Positions 1 to 8,491 of a DNA stretch of 64,000 bases are shown piece by piece; the stretch's first letter is position 1, and the number at the start of each line of letters is the position of its first letter. Made by a program: the position numbers and the translations under genes. This stretch comes from Streptomyces gilvus. GTDB lineage: Bacteria; Actinomycetota; Actinomycetes; Streptomycetales; Streptomycetaceae. The notes under the pieces are model-generated. The model was not told the origin of the DNA. It saw nothing but the letters and a program-made list of their open reading frames with translations, and ran no database searches. Location of the stretch: the NCBI RefSeq assembly GCF_022513565.1, contig NZ_JAKWBE010000001.1, forward strand, positions 1 to 64,000, read 5' to 3'.

Positions 1-34
1 CGGCACCAACCAGCAGTGGACGCGCGGCACCTGA
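1..34 (+). CDS. C-terminal end of a ricin-type (CBM13-like) carbohydrate-binding protein, partial
   Basis: Only the last ten codons and the TGA stop (32-34) lie in the window. They read GTNQQWTRGT in the second frame. The QxW signature (QQW) is typical of the last subdomain of a ricin B-type beta-trefoil, which in Streptomyces often ends secreted glycosidases, lyases and esterases. The gene runs towards the rhamnogalacturonan lyase, whose stop is 3 bp further on. Together with that neighbour it suggests a secreted plant-polysaccharide enzyme, but the catalytic part is outside the window, so the enzyme class cannot be named. Confidence 0.55.
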   Translation, partial: GTNQQWTRGT

Positions 35-36
35 CG

Positions 37-1716
37 TCAGGTCAGCAGATCGATCGCGTCGATCGACGTGCCCGCGCTGAGATAGGACGTCGACCCCGAG
101 CCGCTCGCCACGTAGATCTTCAGCGTGTTGTAGGCGCTGGTGTCCGTCAGCCAGGCGGACGCCGGCACGCTGTAGGTGAACGTGTGGTTGTTGCCCCGGT
201 AGGAGCCCACGGTCAGCGACCGGGTGCTCGGCTGGGCGGGCGGCGAGGGAACGGCGGAGGTCCAGGTGTCGTTGACGACGACCTGCGGCCGGCCGTTGGC
301 GTAGGCCGTCGTCACCCCGATCCGCAGGGTGTGCGCCGCGGCTGCCTGGGCGGCGGTCAGCTTGAAGTACACGACGATGCCGCTGTTGACGTCCTTCCAC
401 AGATAGCAGGGGAAGGCGGACGTCTCACTGCCGCTGCCGATCACCACGTTGCCGGTCCAGGAGGCGGCACGGACGTCGGACGGATGCGCGTACGTCATCA
501 GGTCGGCGTTCTTGAACCCGCTCGGCGAGCCGTTCCAGTCGCCGATGCGCCAGATCGCGCTCGCGTTGCTCGGGTCGTTCGAGGACGGGACGGCGATGGT
601 GTTGAGCGTGGTCGTACCGCCCGCCGAAACCGCCACCGAACCGGTGTAGACGGCCAGTTCACCCTTGAAGACGGTCAGCGTGTACGTCCCCGGCAGCACA
701 CCCGGAACGGAGAAGTAGCCGTCGGAGGAGCGTGCCGAACCCCAGTACTGTGCGGCTGAGTTGGCGAGGCCGACCGTGTACGGGTACGCCGTGTCGCGCC
801 CGGTGATCCCGACGCCTGCGACCTTTCCGCGACCGCTCGCGGGGACGTACCCGGAAATGCCGAGCGAATCCGCCCAGGTGGTGCCGATGTTGGCGTGGTA
901 CAGCGACGACGAGGGCGCGCCGCCGTCCGTGAACGCGATGACGTAGGGGCCCTGGAGGCCGAAGCGCTGGGACTCCGTCTGGTTCTCGCCGTAGTAGAGG
1001 ATCTCGTAGAGGCCGCCGCCGTCGGCGCTCTGGTGACGCAGCAGGGAGCGGTAGAAGGGGCCGCCGGACGCCTTCTCGTGGTTGGAGCGGACCACGTACA
1101 GGCCGACGCTTCCCGTGGTCCAGCCGATGTAGTCGTAGTCGATGACCCGCAGCCTGGAGTAGTGCTTGGAGCGGGTCTGGCCGTCGGACTTGGCGAAGAC
1201 GTCCGAGGCCTCGACGGTGCTGGTCGTGTACGTGTAGGAGTCGGGTTCGTCGTTGAGGAACATCCCGGCTTTGACGCGCACGATGTAACGGGTTGCTGAA
1301 ACCGAGTCGTCGGCCTTGTTGGTCCACAGATAGACGTTGTTCTCGCCGCTGCGGGCCGCGTAGTAGTGCTTGAGCGTGCCGTGGGTGACGGAGACCAGGA
1401 TGGTCGATCCCGACTGACTGATCGTCACCGTCGAGGTGCCGAGGCCGGATTCGATGTGCGAGTTCTTGCCGCCGTAACCCTGGTACTCCGTGCCCTTGTA
1501 GACCAGCGAGGTCAGGTCACCGTTGGTCTTGCTGACCTTGAAGACCAGGCTCGCGCCGGTGTCGACGACGTAGTCGGCACCGTCGTCGCTCCAGCCGAAA
1601 GCGGCGGCGGACGCGGAGCCGGCCAGTGGACCGGCGAGGGCGGCGGTGCCCGCGGCGGCCGCGGTGCCGAGGACGAAGGTGCGGCGGCCGACCGGTCTGT
1701 TCGCGGTGTCGGACAT
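37..1716 (-). CDS. Rhamnogalacturonan lyase, PL4-like, Tat-exported
   Basis: A secreted polysaccharide lyase of 559 aa, expected to cleave the rhamnose-galacturonate backbone of pectin by beta-elimination outside the cell. Residues 1-38 form a Tat signal (twin Arg at 11-12 in GRRTFVLG, then an Ala-rich stretch ending ASA). About 40-295 resemble the PL4 beta-sandwich catalytic domain. About 300-375 resemble the FnIII-like domain seen in PL4 (GYFSVPGVLPGTYTL), and 380-559 the C-terminal CBM-like jelly roll (IWRIGDWNGSPSGFKNAD). This three-domain layout is the PL4 standard. The ATG has a strong GAAGGAGG site 6 bp upstream. It is divergent from the acetylesterase and shares an operator-bearing promoter with it. 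Family assignment is by recognised sequence, not by search. Confidence 0.85.
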   Translation of the reverse strand: MSDTANRPVGRRTFVLGTAAAAGTAALAGPLAGSASAAAFGWSDDGADYVVDTGASLVFKVSKTNGDLTSLVYKGTEYQGYGGKNSHIESGLGTSTVTISQSGSTILVSVTHGTLKHYYAARSGENNVYLWTNKADDSVSATRYIVRVKAGMFLNDEPDSYTYTTSTVEASDVFAKSDGQTRSKHYSRLRVIDYDYIGWTTGSVGLYVVRSNHEKASGGPFYRSLLRHQSADGGGLYEILYYGENQTESQRFGLQGPYVIAFTDGGAPSSSLYHANIGTTWADSLGISGYVPASGRGKVAGVGITGRDTAYPYTVGLANSAAQYWGSARSSDGYFSVPGVLPGTYTLTVFKGELAVYTGSVAVSAGGTTTLNTIAVPSSNDPSNASAIWRIGDWNGSPSGFKNADLMTYAHPSDVRAASWTGNVVIGSGSETSAFPCYLWKDVNSGIVVYFKLTAAQAAAAHTLRIGVTTAYANGRPQVVVNDTWTSAVPSPPAQPSTRSLTVGSYRGNNHTFTYSVPASAWLTDTSAYNTLKIYVASGSGSTSYLSAGTSIDAIDLLT

Positions 1717-1784
1717 GGGGGTGCCTCCTTCATGAGCCGTGGGGGTGCGAGTGCTTGGCAGGGTGACAGTTGAATCGATTTCGC

Positions 1785-1796
1785 GAAAGGGCTTTC
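1785..1796. promoter_or_regulatory. LacI-type operator, lyase side
   Basis: GAAAGGGCTTTC is an inverted repeat (GAAAG, two central bases, CTTTC). It matches the GAAASCGCTTTC type of palindrome bound by LacI-family sugar regulators. It lies 69 bp upstream of the lyase ATG. No LacI regulator gene is in the window, so the regulator would be encoded elsewhere. Confidence 0.5.
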
Positions 1797-1841
1797 ACTC
1801 GACGGAAGTTGGCAGTCTGGTGAAATCTGCCCAAGTCTCTA

Positions 1842-1853
1842 GAAAGCGCTTGC
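1842..1853. promoter_or_regulatory. LacI-type operator, acetylesterase side
   Basis: GAAAGCGCTTGC has a central CG and one mismatch to the perfect GAAAGCGCTTTC palindrome. It lies 65 bp upstream of the acetylesterase ATG, 57 bp (centre to centre) from the first site. The two sites sit almost symmetrically in the 201-bp divergent region, so one regulator could control both genes, perhaps by looping. Confidence 0.55.
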
Positions 1854-1917
1854 CGGTGGCGGTACGGTCCAGCGGCCAGACTCTGTCGTTCCGGTCGTCC
1901 CCCGGAGGGATTCGCGA

Positions 1918-2964
1918 ATGAGACGTTTCAAACTGACCGTGCTGGCGGCGCTGACCCTCGGCGCCGGACTGACCGCCACACCGGCCCAGGCGCACCAGGC
2001 GGCCAAGCCCCTCGGCCTGGACCACTGCACCGCCACCGCCTGCCACTTCGACGTGCCGCCCGGCACCTACGACGTGAACGTCCTGCTCGGCGGCGAGACC
2101 GCGTCCAGCACCAGCGTCAGCGGCGAGACCCGCCGCTCCCTGCTCCCCGAGACGCCCGCCGCGGCCGGCGAGCGCGTGGCCCGCAGCTTCACGGTGAACG
2201 TCCGTACCCCGGAGGGCGAACCGACCGGCCCGGACGGAACTCCCGGCCTGGACCTGGCCCTTGGCGGCTCGGCGCCCGCACTGGCCGGCATCCGCGTCTC
2301 CCCGGCGGCCCGGCACACCCGCCAGATCATCCTCGTCGGCGACTCCACGGTCTGCGACCAGCCCGCCGACCCGTACTCCGGCTGGGGCCAGCAGCTCCCG
2401 CAGTTCCTCCGCAGGGGCGTGTCCGTGGCCAACTACGCGGATTCCGGCGAGAGTACGGTCACGTACCTGGGGAACCCGCAGCTGTGGGGCACGGTGCAGC
2501 CCCTGATCCGCCCCGGTGACCTGGTACTGATCCAGCTGGCGCACAACGACAAGACGACCGACGAGGCGACCTACCGGGCCAACCTGGAGACCCTCGTGGC
2601 CGGGGTGCGGGACAAGGGCGGAAAGCCGGTCCTGGTGACGCCGATCGTGCGGCGGTGGTTCAATGCGGACGGCACCTTGAACAACAACACAGCGCTGCTC
2701 GTCAATGGTCTCGGTGTGGACCACCCCGCGGTCATCCGGTCGGTGGCGGCCGCGGAGCACGTACCGTTGATCGATCTGACCGCGAGGACGAAGGCGCTGG
2801 TGGAGTCCCTGGGTGTCGAGGGCTCCAAAGCGATCTACCTCTACAACGAGAAGAAGGACAACACCCACACCTCCGTGCACGGTGCGACGGTGTACGCGGG
2901 TCTTGTCCGCGACGGACTTCTCGCCCAGCACCTGGTGCCGAAGGGCCTGGTGCGGGTGGGATGA
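1918..2964 (+). CDS. Rhamnogalacturonan acetylesterase, CE12-like SGNH hydrolase
   Basis: A secreted 348-aa esterase, expected to remove acetyl groups from rhamnogalacturonan so that the neighbouring lyase can act. The signal peptide runs to TPAQA at residue 25. A beta-sandwich N-terminal part (about 26-130) comes before the SGNH hydrolase domain. Block I is GDSTVC with the nucleophile Ser143. Block III is AHND. Block V is DNTH, with Asp314 and His317 as the probable catalytic pair. The start is supported by GGAGGG 7 bp before the ATG. Divergent from the lyase and probably controlled with it. Confidence 0.85.
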   Translation: MRRFKLTVLAALTLGAGLTATPAQAHQAAKPLGLDHCTATACHFDVPPGTYDVNVLLGGETASSTSVSGETRRSLLPETPAAAGERVARSFTVNVRTPEGEPTGPDGTPGLDLALGGSAPALAGIRVSPAARHTRQIILVGDSTVCDQPADPYSGWGQQLPQFLRRGVSVANYADSGESTVTYLGNPQLWGTVQPLIRPGDLVLIQLAHNDKTTDEATYRANLETLVAGVRDKGGKPVLVTPIVRRWFNADGTLNNNTALLVNGLGVDHPAVIRSVAAAEHVPLIDLTARTKALVESLGVEGSKAIYLYNEKKDNTHTSVHGATVYAGLVRDGLLAQHLVPKGLVRVG

Positions 2965-3044
2965 ACGCCTGGGGCGTCTCGACCGGAACCGGGGCGCCCC
3001 AGGTCTCCCACCGGGTGATCCGGACGGCTTGATCCGCGTTGTTT

Positions 3045-3140
3045 CCCGAGCCGTGTTTCCGCGGTTTCCCCGAGCAGGGTCGCTTCCTCGAGCCGGGTCG
3101 CTTCCCCGAGCACGGTCGCTTCCCTGAGCCGGGGCGTTTC
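3045..3140. repeat. 18-bp intergenic tandem repeat, about five units
   Basis: Four consecutive 18-bp units (3069, 3087, 3105, 3123) follow the pattern CCCGAGCMSGGTCGCTTC with one to four differences each. A longer 24-bp relative precedes them (3045-3068). The array fills the spacer between the acetylesterase stop and the ribosome binding site of the DUF2264 gene. No dyad is evident in the unit, and its role is unknown. Confidence 0.75.
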
Positions 3141-3163
3141 CGCAATTGTCTGAAAGAGAGCCG

Positions 3164-4867
3164 ATGCACCTGCCCCCCGCCGATGCCACCCTGAGCCCGC
3201 GCACCGGTTACACCCGAGCACACTGGGAGGCGGCCGCCGACGCCCTGCTCCTCGCCGTCGAGCCGTACGCGGCCGAGGGCGGCGCGCTCTACCACCTCCC
3301 CGGCGACCGCCGGAGCTGGTCGGGCAGACTCTCCGACGGCCTCGAAGGCTACGCCCGTACGCTCCTCCTCGCGGCCTTCCGCCGCGACGAGAGCGCCCTC
3401 CAGCGCTACGCCGAGGGCCTCGCGGCCGGCACCGCGGGCGTCTGGCCCCGCATCGAGGACCGCGCCCAGCCCCTGGTCGAAGCCGCTTCCATCGCCCTCG
3501 CCCTGCGCCTGACCCGCCCGCTGCTGTGGGACCGCCTGGACGACGGGGTACGACAGCGGGCGGCGGCCTGGCTCGGCGACGCGCTGACCGCCGAGGCATG
3601 GCCGTGCAACTGGGAACTGTTTCCCGTGACGGTGGGCGGATTCCTCGACGACATCGGTTACGAGACGGCAGCCTCCCGCAAGGCGATCGACCACGGCCTC
3701 GAACGCATCGAGGACTGGTACCTCGGAGACGGCTGGTACACCGACGGCGACGGCCGCAAGTTCGACTACTACAACGGCTGGGCGATGCACCTCTACCCGG
3801 TCCTGCACGCATGGCTCGCCGACGACGAACGCCTGCTCGACCTCTACGGCGGCAGGCTCTCGCGCCATCTGGAGGACTACGCCCGTCTCTTCGGCGGCGA
3901 CGGTGCGCCGATGCACCAGGGCCGTTCCCTGACCTACCGCTTCGCCACCACGGCACCGCTGTGGCTCGGCGCGCTGACGGACCGTACGCCCCTCACCCCG
4001 GGGGAGACGCGCAGGCTCGCGTCGGGGGCCCTGAGGTACTTCCTGGAGCGGGGAGCCGTGGACGACCGAGGTCTCCTCACCCTCGGCTGGCACGGCCCCG
4101 ACCCGGCCGTCCTGCAAGGCTATTCCGGCCCCGCCTCGCCGTACTGGGCCAGCAAGGGCTTCCTCGGCCTCCTCCTGCCGCCCGACCACCCGGTGTGGAC
4201 GGCGACGGAGGAACCGGGACCGGCCGAGCGCGCGGACGCGACCACACCGGTCGCCCCGCCCAACTGGCTTGTGCAGTCGACCCGTTCGGACGGCCTGGTG
4301 CGCCTGCACAACCACGGCAGCGAGGACGTCCGCTACGACCCGTACTACACGCGCCTCGCGTACTCGACGGCGACGGCGCCCTCCTCCTCGTACGACAACA
4401 GCGTGATCGTCGGCGACGACCCGGGCCGGACGGAGATCGAGCCGCTGGGCGCGGGCGACGGATGGGCGGCGTCACGGCACCTCGCCGGTGCGGGTGCCCG
4501 GGTCACCAGTGTGGTGCTGGTGCGAGGGGCCGTGGAGGTGCGGGCGTTCAGAGTCACCGGTGCGGCACCTGGGACGCCGGTCCGGGTGACGGGGTGGACG
4601 GCGGAACGGGAAGGCCTGCGGGCCGACCTCCTGCCGGCTGTCGGCCTGTCGGACGCGCTCACCGGGGTCACCGGGGACGAGGACACACTCTTCGTGGCCC
4701 TGGCACGGCTCACCGGGCAGGTGGATCCCGCGCCGTTGGGGGAGACGGTGTCGGTGGAGGCCCAGGGAGCAGGCGAGTTGGCCGTGCGGTGGAGCGACGG
4801 GCACGAGGTGCGGGTCCTGTTCGACGAAACCGGGAGGGGCGTCGTCGTTCGGCCCGCGCCGAAATGA
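3164..4867 (+). CDS. DUF2264 domain protein
   Basis: A 567-aa cytoplasmic protein without signal peptide or membrane segment. It has the conserved DUF2264 pattern, for example WSGRLSDGLEGYARTLLL near residue 47 and the tryptophan-rich WPCNWELFPVTVG and KFDYYNGWAMHLYPVLHAW stretches, which suggest an (alpha/alpha) barrel as in many polysaccharide-handling proteins. The family has no settled activity. It often occurs in plant-polysaccharide utilisation loci, which fits the pectin genes here. The ATG at 3164 is chosen over a TTG at 3146 because GAAAGAGAG lies just before it. The gene is probably read with, or just after, the acetylesterase. Confidence 0.8.
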   Translation: MHLPPADATLSPRTGYTRAHWEAAADALLLAVEPYAAEGGALYHLPGDRRSWSGRLSDGLEGYARTLLLAAFRRDESALQRYAEGLAAGTAGVWPRIEDRAQPLVEAASIALALRLTRPLLWDRLDDGVRQRAAAWLGDALTAEAWPCNWELFPVTVGGFLDDIGYETAASRKAIDHGLERIEDWYLGDGWYTDGDGRKFDYYNGWAMHLYPVLHAWLADDERLLDLYGGRLSRHLEDYARLFGGDGAPMHQGRSLTYRFATTAPLWLGALTDRTPLTPGETRRLASGALRYFLERGAVDDRGLLTLGWHGPDPAVLQGYSGPASPYWASKGFLGLLLPPDHPVWTATEEPGPAERADATTPVAPPNWLVQSTRSDGLVRLHNHGSEDVRYDPYYTRLAYSTATAPSSSYDNSVIVGDDPGRTEIEPLGAGDGWAASRHLAGAGARVTSVVLVRGAVEVRAFRVTGAAPGTPVRVTGWTAEREGLRADLLPAVGLSDALTGVTGDEDTLFVALARLTGQVDPAPLGETVSVEAQGAGELAVRWSDGHEVRVLFDETGRGVVVRPAPK

Positions 4868-4875
4868 TCCGGTCC

Positions 4876-4881
4876 TAGCGT
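4876..4881 (+). promoter_or_regulatory. -10 box for a probably leaderless transcript
   Basis: TAGCGT ends 6 bp before the ATG at 4888 and no Shine-Dalgarno sequence lies between. In actinobacteria this layout marks leaderless mRNAs starting at or next to the A of the ATG. Confidence 0.5.
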
Positions 4882-4887
4882 GGCCGT

Positions 4888-5346
4888 ATGACCGAAACTC
4901 CGCAGGAAAACCCAGCCCGGGCCGTTACCGGCATGGTCGATCACGTCCTCGCCCTCGCCGCCACGTGGACTGCTTGGGACGGAAAACCGGCTCATCTCGA
5001 CGGCCGTGTCTACACCCCGCACAAGGCGATCCGCCGGGTCGCCGACCATCTCGTCGACCACCTGGCCGAGATGGAGGCCCGGCTGGCCGGCCACGACCCG
5101 CGGCCCGACCACTGGCACGCCTCCGCGACCACCACCGAAGCCGACCTCGCGCCCTTCACCCAGGAGGATCTCGACGAGGCGCACAGCCGGCTCACTCGCC
5201 TCGCCCGTGTCTGGGCCAACCGGCTCGACGCCCTCACCGACGACCAGTTGGACCACTCGCCCGGAGAGGGCTGGAGCTTCCGTGAACTGGCCCTGCATCT
5301 CCAGGGTTCCACCTACTACGCGGACGCGGTGGGTGACCTGACGTGA
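4888..5346 (+). CDS. DinB-like small protein
   Basis: A 152-aa soluble protein. It resembles the DinB/YfiT four-helix fold: a first helix with ADHLVDHLAEMEARL, a middle HARS-type helix, then the GEGWSFRELALHLQG pattern near the C-terminus, with His residues placed where DinB proteins hold a metal. Many actinobacterial members act with low-molecular-weight thiols, but no substrate can be read from this sequence. Its TGA overlaps the GTG start of the next gene (GTGA), so the two are translationally coupled. Annotation is by fold pattern only. Confidence 0.6.
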   Translation: MTETPQENPARAVTGMVDHVLALAATWTAWDGKPAHLDGRVYTPHKAIRRVADHLVDHLAEMEARLAGHDPRPDHWHASATTTEADLAPFTQEDLDEAHSRLTRLARVWANRLDALTDDQLDHSPGEGWSFRELALHLQGSTYYADAVGDLT

Positions 5347-6113
5347 GCGAGTTCGCCGACCTTCACCGCGCCGGCGATCCGCTGTTCCTGCCCAACGCCT
5401 GGGACCACGCCTCCGCGACCGCCCTGGCCGAACGGGGATTTCGGGCGATCGGGACGACCAGTCTCGGGGTCGCCGCGGCCGCCGGTCTGCCCGACGGCGC
5501 TTCCGCCACCCGTGCCGAGACCCTGGGGCTCGCTGTGTCGCTCGGCAGCGGGGCTTACCTCCTCTCGGTCGACGCCGAGGGCGGATTCAGCGAAGGCCCC
5601 GACCTCGTAGGCGAGTTCGCGAGGGAGTTGGCGGCCGTGGGCGCCGTCGGCATCAATCTGGAGGACGCTCTCGGACCCGTCGAGCGACATGCCGCGAAGA
5701 TCGCGGCCGTCAAGTCCGCCGCACCGGGCCTCTTCGTCAACGCCCGCACGGACACGTACTGGCTCGGCGACGGGGACGAGCGAGACACGCTGCGGCGCCT
5801 CGACGCTTATCAACAGGCGGGAGCGGACGGCGTGTTCGTCCCGGGACTCGCCGACTTGGACACGATCGCGACCCTGGTGCGGCACGTCAGCGTCCCCCTC
5901 AACATCCTCTACACGCCCACCGGTCCGACCGTCCCCCAGCTGGCCGACCTCGGTGTGTGCCGCGTCAGTCTCGGTTCGCTGCTGTACCGGCGGGCACTGG
6001 GCGCGGCCCTGGAGACGGCGACGGACGTTCGGGCCGGCCGTGTCACGCAGGGCGGCACACCGTCGTATGAAGAGGTGGAGTCGTGGAGCCGGGCGGGGAG
6101 TGACAGAGGCTAA
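5343..6113 (+). CDS. Isocitrate lyase / PEP mutase superfamily enzyme
   Basis: A 256-aa protein of the ICL/PEPM superfamily, TIM-barrel enzymes that make or break C-C or C-P bonds next to a carboxylate with the help of Mg2+. Landmarks are LPNAWDHASA near the start, the IGTTSLGVAAAAGLPDG loop, LSVDAEGGF (Asp-Ala-Glu metal ligand region), GINLEDAL and NARTDTYW. The isocitrate-lyase KKCGH motif is absent, so it is more like the carboxyvinyl-carboxyphosphonate phosphorylmutase group or the oxaloacetate-hydrolase-like group. Starts with GTG inside the DinB stop. Ends tail to tail with the hydrolase, with a 4-bp overlap. Confidence 0.8.
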   Translation: MSEFADLHRAGDPLFLPNAWDHASATALAERGFRAIGTTSLGVAAAAGLPDGASATRAETLGLAVSLGSGAYLLSVDAEGGFSEGPDLVGEFARELAAVGAVGINLEDALGPVERHAAKIAAVKSAAPGLFVNARTDTYWLGDGDERDTLRRLDAYQQAGADGVFVPGLADLDTIATLVRHVSVPLNILYTPTGPTVPQLADLGVCRVSLGSLLYRRALGAALETATDVRAGRVTQGGTPSYEEVESWSRAGSDRG

Positions 6114-6928
6114 CCGGGCAGCGGTGCGCTCCGGTCGTCGAGCGGGGCCAGTGTCCGGACGAGTCGTTCGGCGAACGCGACGGGGTGTTGAGCGACGCCG
6201 ACATGGCCTCCGGGGAACTCGACGAAGCGGCTGTCGCTGCGGTCGGCGAGGAACTCGGCTGTGCGGAAGAGGAGGTGACCGCGCGAGTCGGAACCGGCGG
6301 CGAGGGTGAGACGGCTGCGGGAGTCGGTGAGGGCGGCCAGGTCGGGCGGGTAGGTGGTGAACTGACGTAGGACGTGAGTGAGGAAGAGGGCCATAGGGTT
6401 CAGCAACTCCTCATCCCTGGACAAGGGTTGCCCGCCTACTGGTTCGGGGGACGGCTCCTGTCCGGTCAGGGTGGCGTTCAGCCGTGTCGCCGCCGCCTGC
6501 AGGCCCGCCGCGCGGTAAGTGTCGTACACCGCCCGGAACATGGCCTGGTGCCGACCACCGTCGGGCAGTACCCCCACGCACGGCGCCTCGTGCGTGACGA
6601 CGTGCCGCAGCCGTTCCGGATGGCGGGCGAGCAGGTCGAGGGCCACGATGCCGCCGGAGCTGGTGCCGAAGACGTACGCCGACTCGCCCTGGGGCAGGAC
6701 CGCTTCGAGGACCCGGTGCGCTCCGTCGCTCCACTCCTCCACCCGCTGGTCCTCCACCGGCTCCCCGAGCCGCCCATGGGCGAGGCCGAGGGGGTCGTAC
6801 GTCACGACGGTGAACCGGTCGGCGAGCGCGTCGGTCAGCGGATCGAGGCCCATGGGGTGCCCCGCGCCACCGGGAATGATCAGAAGCACGGGCCCGCTGC
6901 CGCGTACGTCGTGGTGCGGCTCAGTCAT
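6110..6928 (-). CDS. Alpha/beta hydrolase
   Basis: A 272-aa soluble alpha/beta hydrolase. The oxyanion motif IIPGGAGHP is near residue 17, the nucleophile elbow GTSSGG near residue 92, and the final His sits in EFPGGHVGVAQHP. The substrate is unknown. Its ATG overlaps the end of the upstream TetR gene by 8 bp, so the pair forms an operon in which the regulator probably controls its own hydrolase. Confidence 0.85.
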   Translation of the reverse strand: MTEPHHDVRGSGPVLLIIPGGAGHPMGLDPLTDALADRFTVVTYDPLGLAHGRLGEPVEDQRVEEWSDGAHRVLEAVLPQGESAYVFGTSSGGIVALDLLARHPERLRHVVTHEAPCVGVLPDGGRHQAMFRAVYDTYRAAGLQAAATRLNATLTGQEPSPEPVGGQPLSRDEELLNPMALFLTHVLRQFTTYPPDLAALTDSRSRLTLAAGSDSRGHLLFRTAEFLADRSDSRFVEFPGGHVGVAQHPVAFAERLVRTLAPLDDRSAPLPG

Positions 6929-7508
6929 CGTTCTGCTGTCCTTCCCTCGGCCAGTGCCGAAGTGCGATGTGGAGGGCGTCCACGGCCTTGTCCCAGGATC
7001 GCTGTACGTCGCGTGGGGCGCCGAAGCCGCCGGTGGCCTCCAGGGCGCAGTAGCCGTGGAAGGTGCTGCGCAGCAGGCGTACGGCGTCGGTGAGGTCGGG
7101 TTCTTCGAGGCCGTAGGCGCGGAGCATGCCGTAGGTGATCTCTGCGGTGCGGCGCAGGGCCGGGGAGTCGGCGACGAGGGACTGGTCGATACGGATCTGG
7201 GTGGCCGCGTAGCGGCCGGGCCGCTCCAGCGCGAACTCCCGGTAGGCGCCGGCGAAGGCGGCCAGCGCGTCCTTGCCTGCGCGTCCGGCGACCGCGGCCG
7301 CGATGCGGTCGATCAGCTCGCCGCCTGCCAGAAACGCCATCCGCGTCCGCAGATCCTGGAGATTCCTGACGTGCGAGTACAGGCTCGCGTCCTTGACCCC
7401 GAAGTGCCGGGCCAGGGCGGAGAGCGTGACGTTCTCGAAACCGACTTCGTCGGCGAGATCGACGGCGGCCGCGGTGATGCGCTCGGGGGTGAGACCGGCT
7501 CGGGCCAT
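6921..7508 (-). CDS. TetR-family repressor
   Basis: A 195-aa regulator. The N-terminal HTH reads TPERITAAAVDLADEVG then LSALARHFGVKDASLY, the TetR pattern. The C-terminal part (PGRYAATQIRI and ALRHW) resembles the WHG-type ligand domain. The ATG at 7508 gives the usual TetR N-terminus (MARAGLTPERI); an in-frame codon at 7583 would add 25 residues overlapping the operator. It is co-transcribed with the hydrolase that follows and probably binds the palindrome 42-60 bp upstream. Confidence 0.85.
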   Translation of the reverse strand: MARAGLTPERITAAAVDLADEVGFENVTLSALARHFGVKDASLYSHVRNLQDLRTRMAFLAGGELIDRIAAAVAGRAGKDALAAFAGAYREFALERPGRYAATQIRIDQSLVADSPALRRTAEITYGMLRAYGLEEPDLTDAVRLLRSTFHGYCALEATGGFGAPRDVQRSWDKAVDALHIALRHWPREGQQNDD

Positions 7509-7549
7509 GCGTACGACCTCCTGACTCCTACATTTCGACACTCCCCAGT

Positions 7550-7568
7550 TTCCTAGGTCCTCTAGGAA
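7550..7568. promoter_or_regulatory. Probable TetR operator
   Basis: TTCCTAG, 5 bp, CTAGGAA: a perfect 7-bp inverted repeat just upstream of the TetR start. Size and place fit an autoregulatory TetR site. A related half site, CACTAGG, follows at 7581. Confidence 0.55.
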
Positions 7569-7686
7569 GCAAACTAGTAGCACTAGGCGCGTGAAGCGAA
7601 CGATATTTTGAGGGCGTGATGGTGGGCACGGAAGAAACAGGACTGATCGTCCTGCGCGGAAACAGCGCCTCGGGAGAGGCGGGCCG

Positions 7687-8487
7687 TCAGCCGTTGACCC
7701 CCGTGTAGTGGTTCAGGCTCCAGCGCCACAGGAGGCGGGACGCGAGGTAGGCGAGGACGCCGATGAGGGGGGAGGCGGCGGCCAGCCAGTACGGGACGCC
7801 GGTGTCGTGGCCGTGGCCGGTGAGGACGGCCGCCGGGAAGTAGGCGACGAACGCCAGCGGGAGGCCGAAGGTGAGGAAGCCGCCGACCGCCTTGGGCAGG
7901 ACGTTGAGCGGGTAGCTGCCGAAGGTGCCCAGCAGCTCCTCCAGCCAGCGGCTCCAGTAGTCGGCGGTGGGAAAACGCAGGGACGCGCTCGCCACCGCGG
8001 TGAACAGGGCGGCCTCCAGCAGCATGCCGCCGATGAGACAGACGATGAGATAGGTGACGCGGCCGGCGTTCCAGTCGAGGTGGCTGCGGGACAGGGCACC
8101 GGCCATCAGCCCCGTGGCCACGGTCAGGTCGCCGATCGCGTTGGTGGGAAAATACTGCAGCTGCACCTGCCGGTGGACCGGCATGGGTCGCAGCAGGTAA
8201 ACGTCGATCTGCCCCTCCTGGATGAACCGGCCGATGCCGTGCATCCGGCCCAGGACCAGGACGAACAGGCCGTGCGCCAGCATGCGCGTCGCCGGGATCA
8301 GCAGCACGTCGGAGCTGTCCCAGCCGCCCATCCCGGTGAAGCGGGTCAACAGCACGGTCGCGAACACGATCACCGACACCTGCCAGATCGCGCCGATCGC
8401 GACCATCAGCAGGAACTCGGTGCGGTACTCCAGCTGGGAGCGGAAGTTGAGGCGCGTGACGCGCCAGGCGATCTTGACGGCGTTCAT
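7687..8487 (-). CDS. ABC-2-type exporter permease (DUF990-like), second subunit
   Basis: A 266-aa integral membrane protein with about six hydrophobic segments and the pattern FIQEGQIDVYLLRPMPVHRQVQ, typical of this ABC-2 permease family. It starts 4 bp after the preceding permease and is the last gene of the MFS-ATPase-permease-permease operon. With the ATPase it should form an exporter; the substrate is unknown, possibly a lipophilic drug or lipid. Confidence 0.8.
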   Translation of the reverse strand: MNAVKIAWRVTRLNFRSQLEYRTEFLLMVAIGAIWQVSVIVFATVLLTRFTGMGGWDSSDVLLIPATRMLAHGLFVLVLGRMHGIGRFIQEGQIDVYLLRPMPVHRQVQLQYFPTNAIGDLTVATGLMAGALSRSHLDWNAGRVTYLIVCLIGGMLLEAALFTAVASASLRFPTADYWSRWLEELLGTFGSYPLNVLPKAVGGFLTFGLPLAFVAYFPAAVLTGHGHDTGVPYWLAAASPLIGVLAYLASRLLWRWSLNHYTGVNG

Positions 8488-8491
8488 GACC

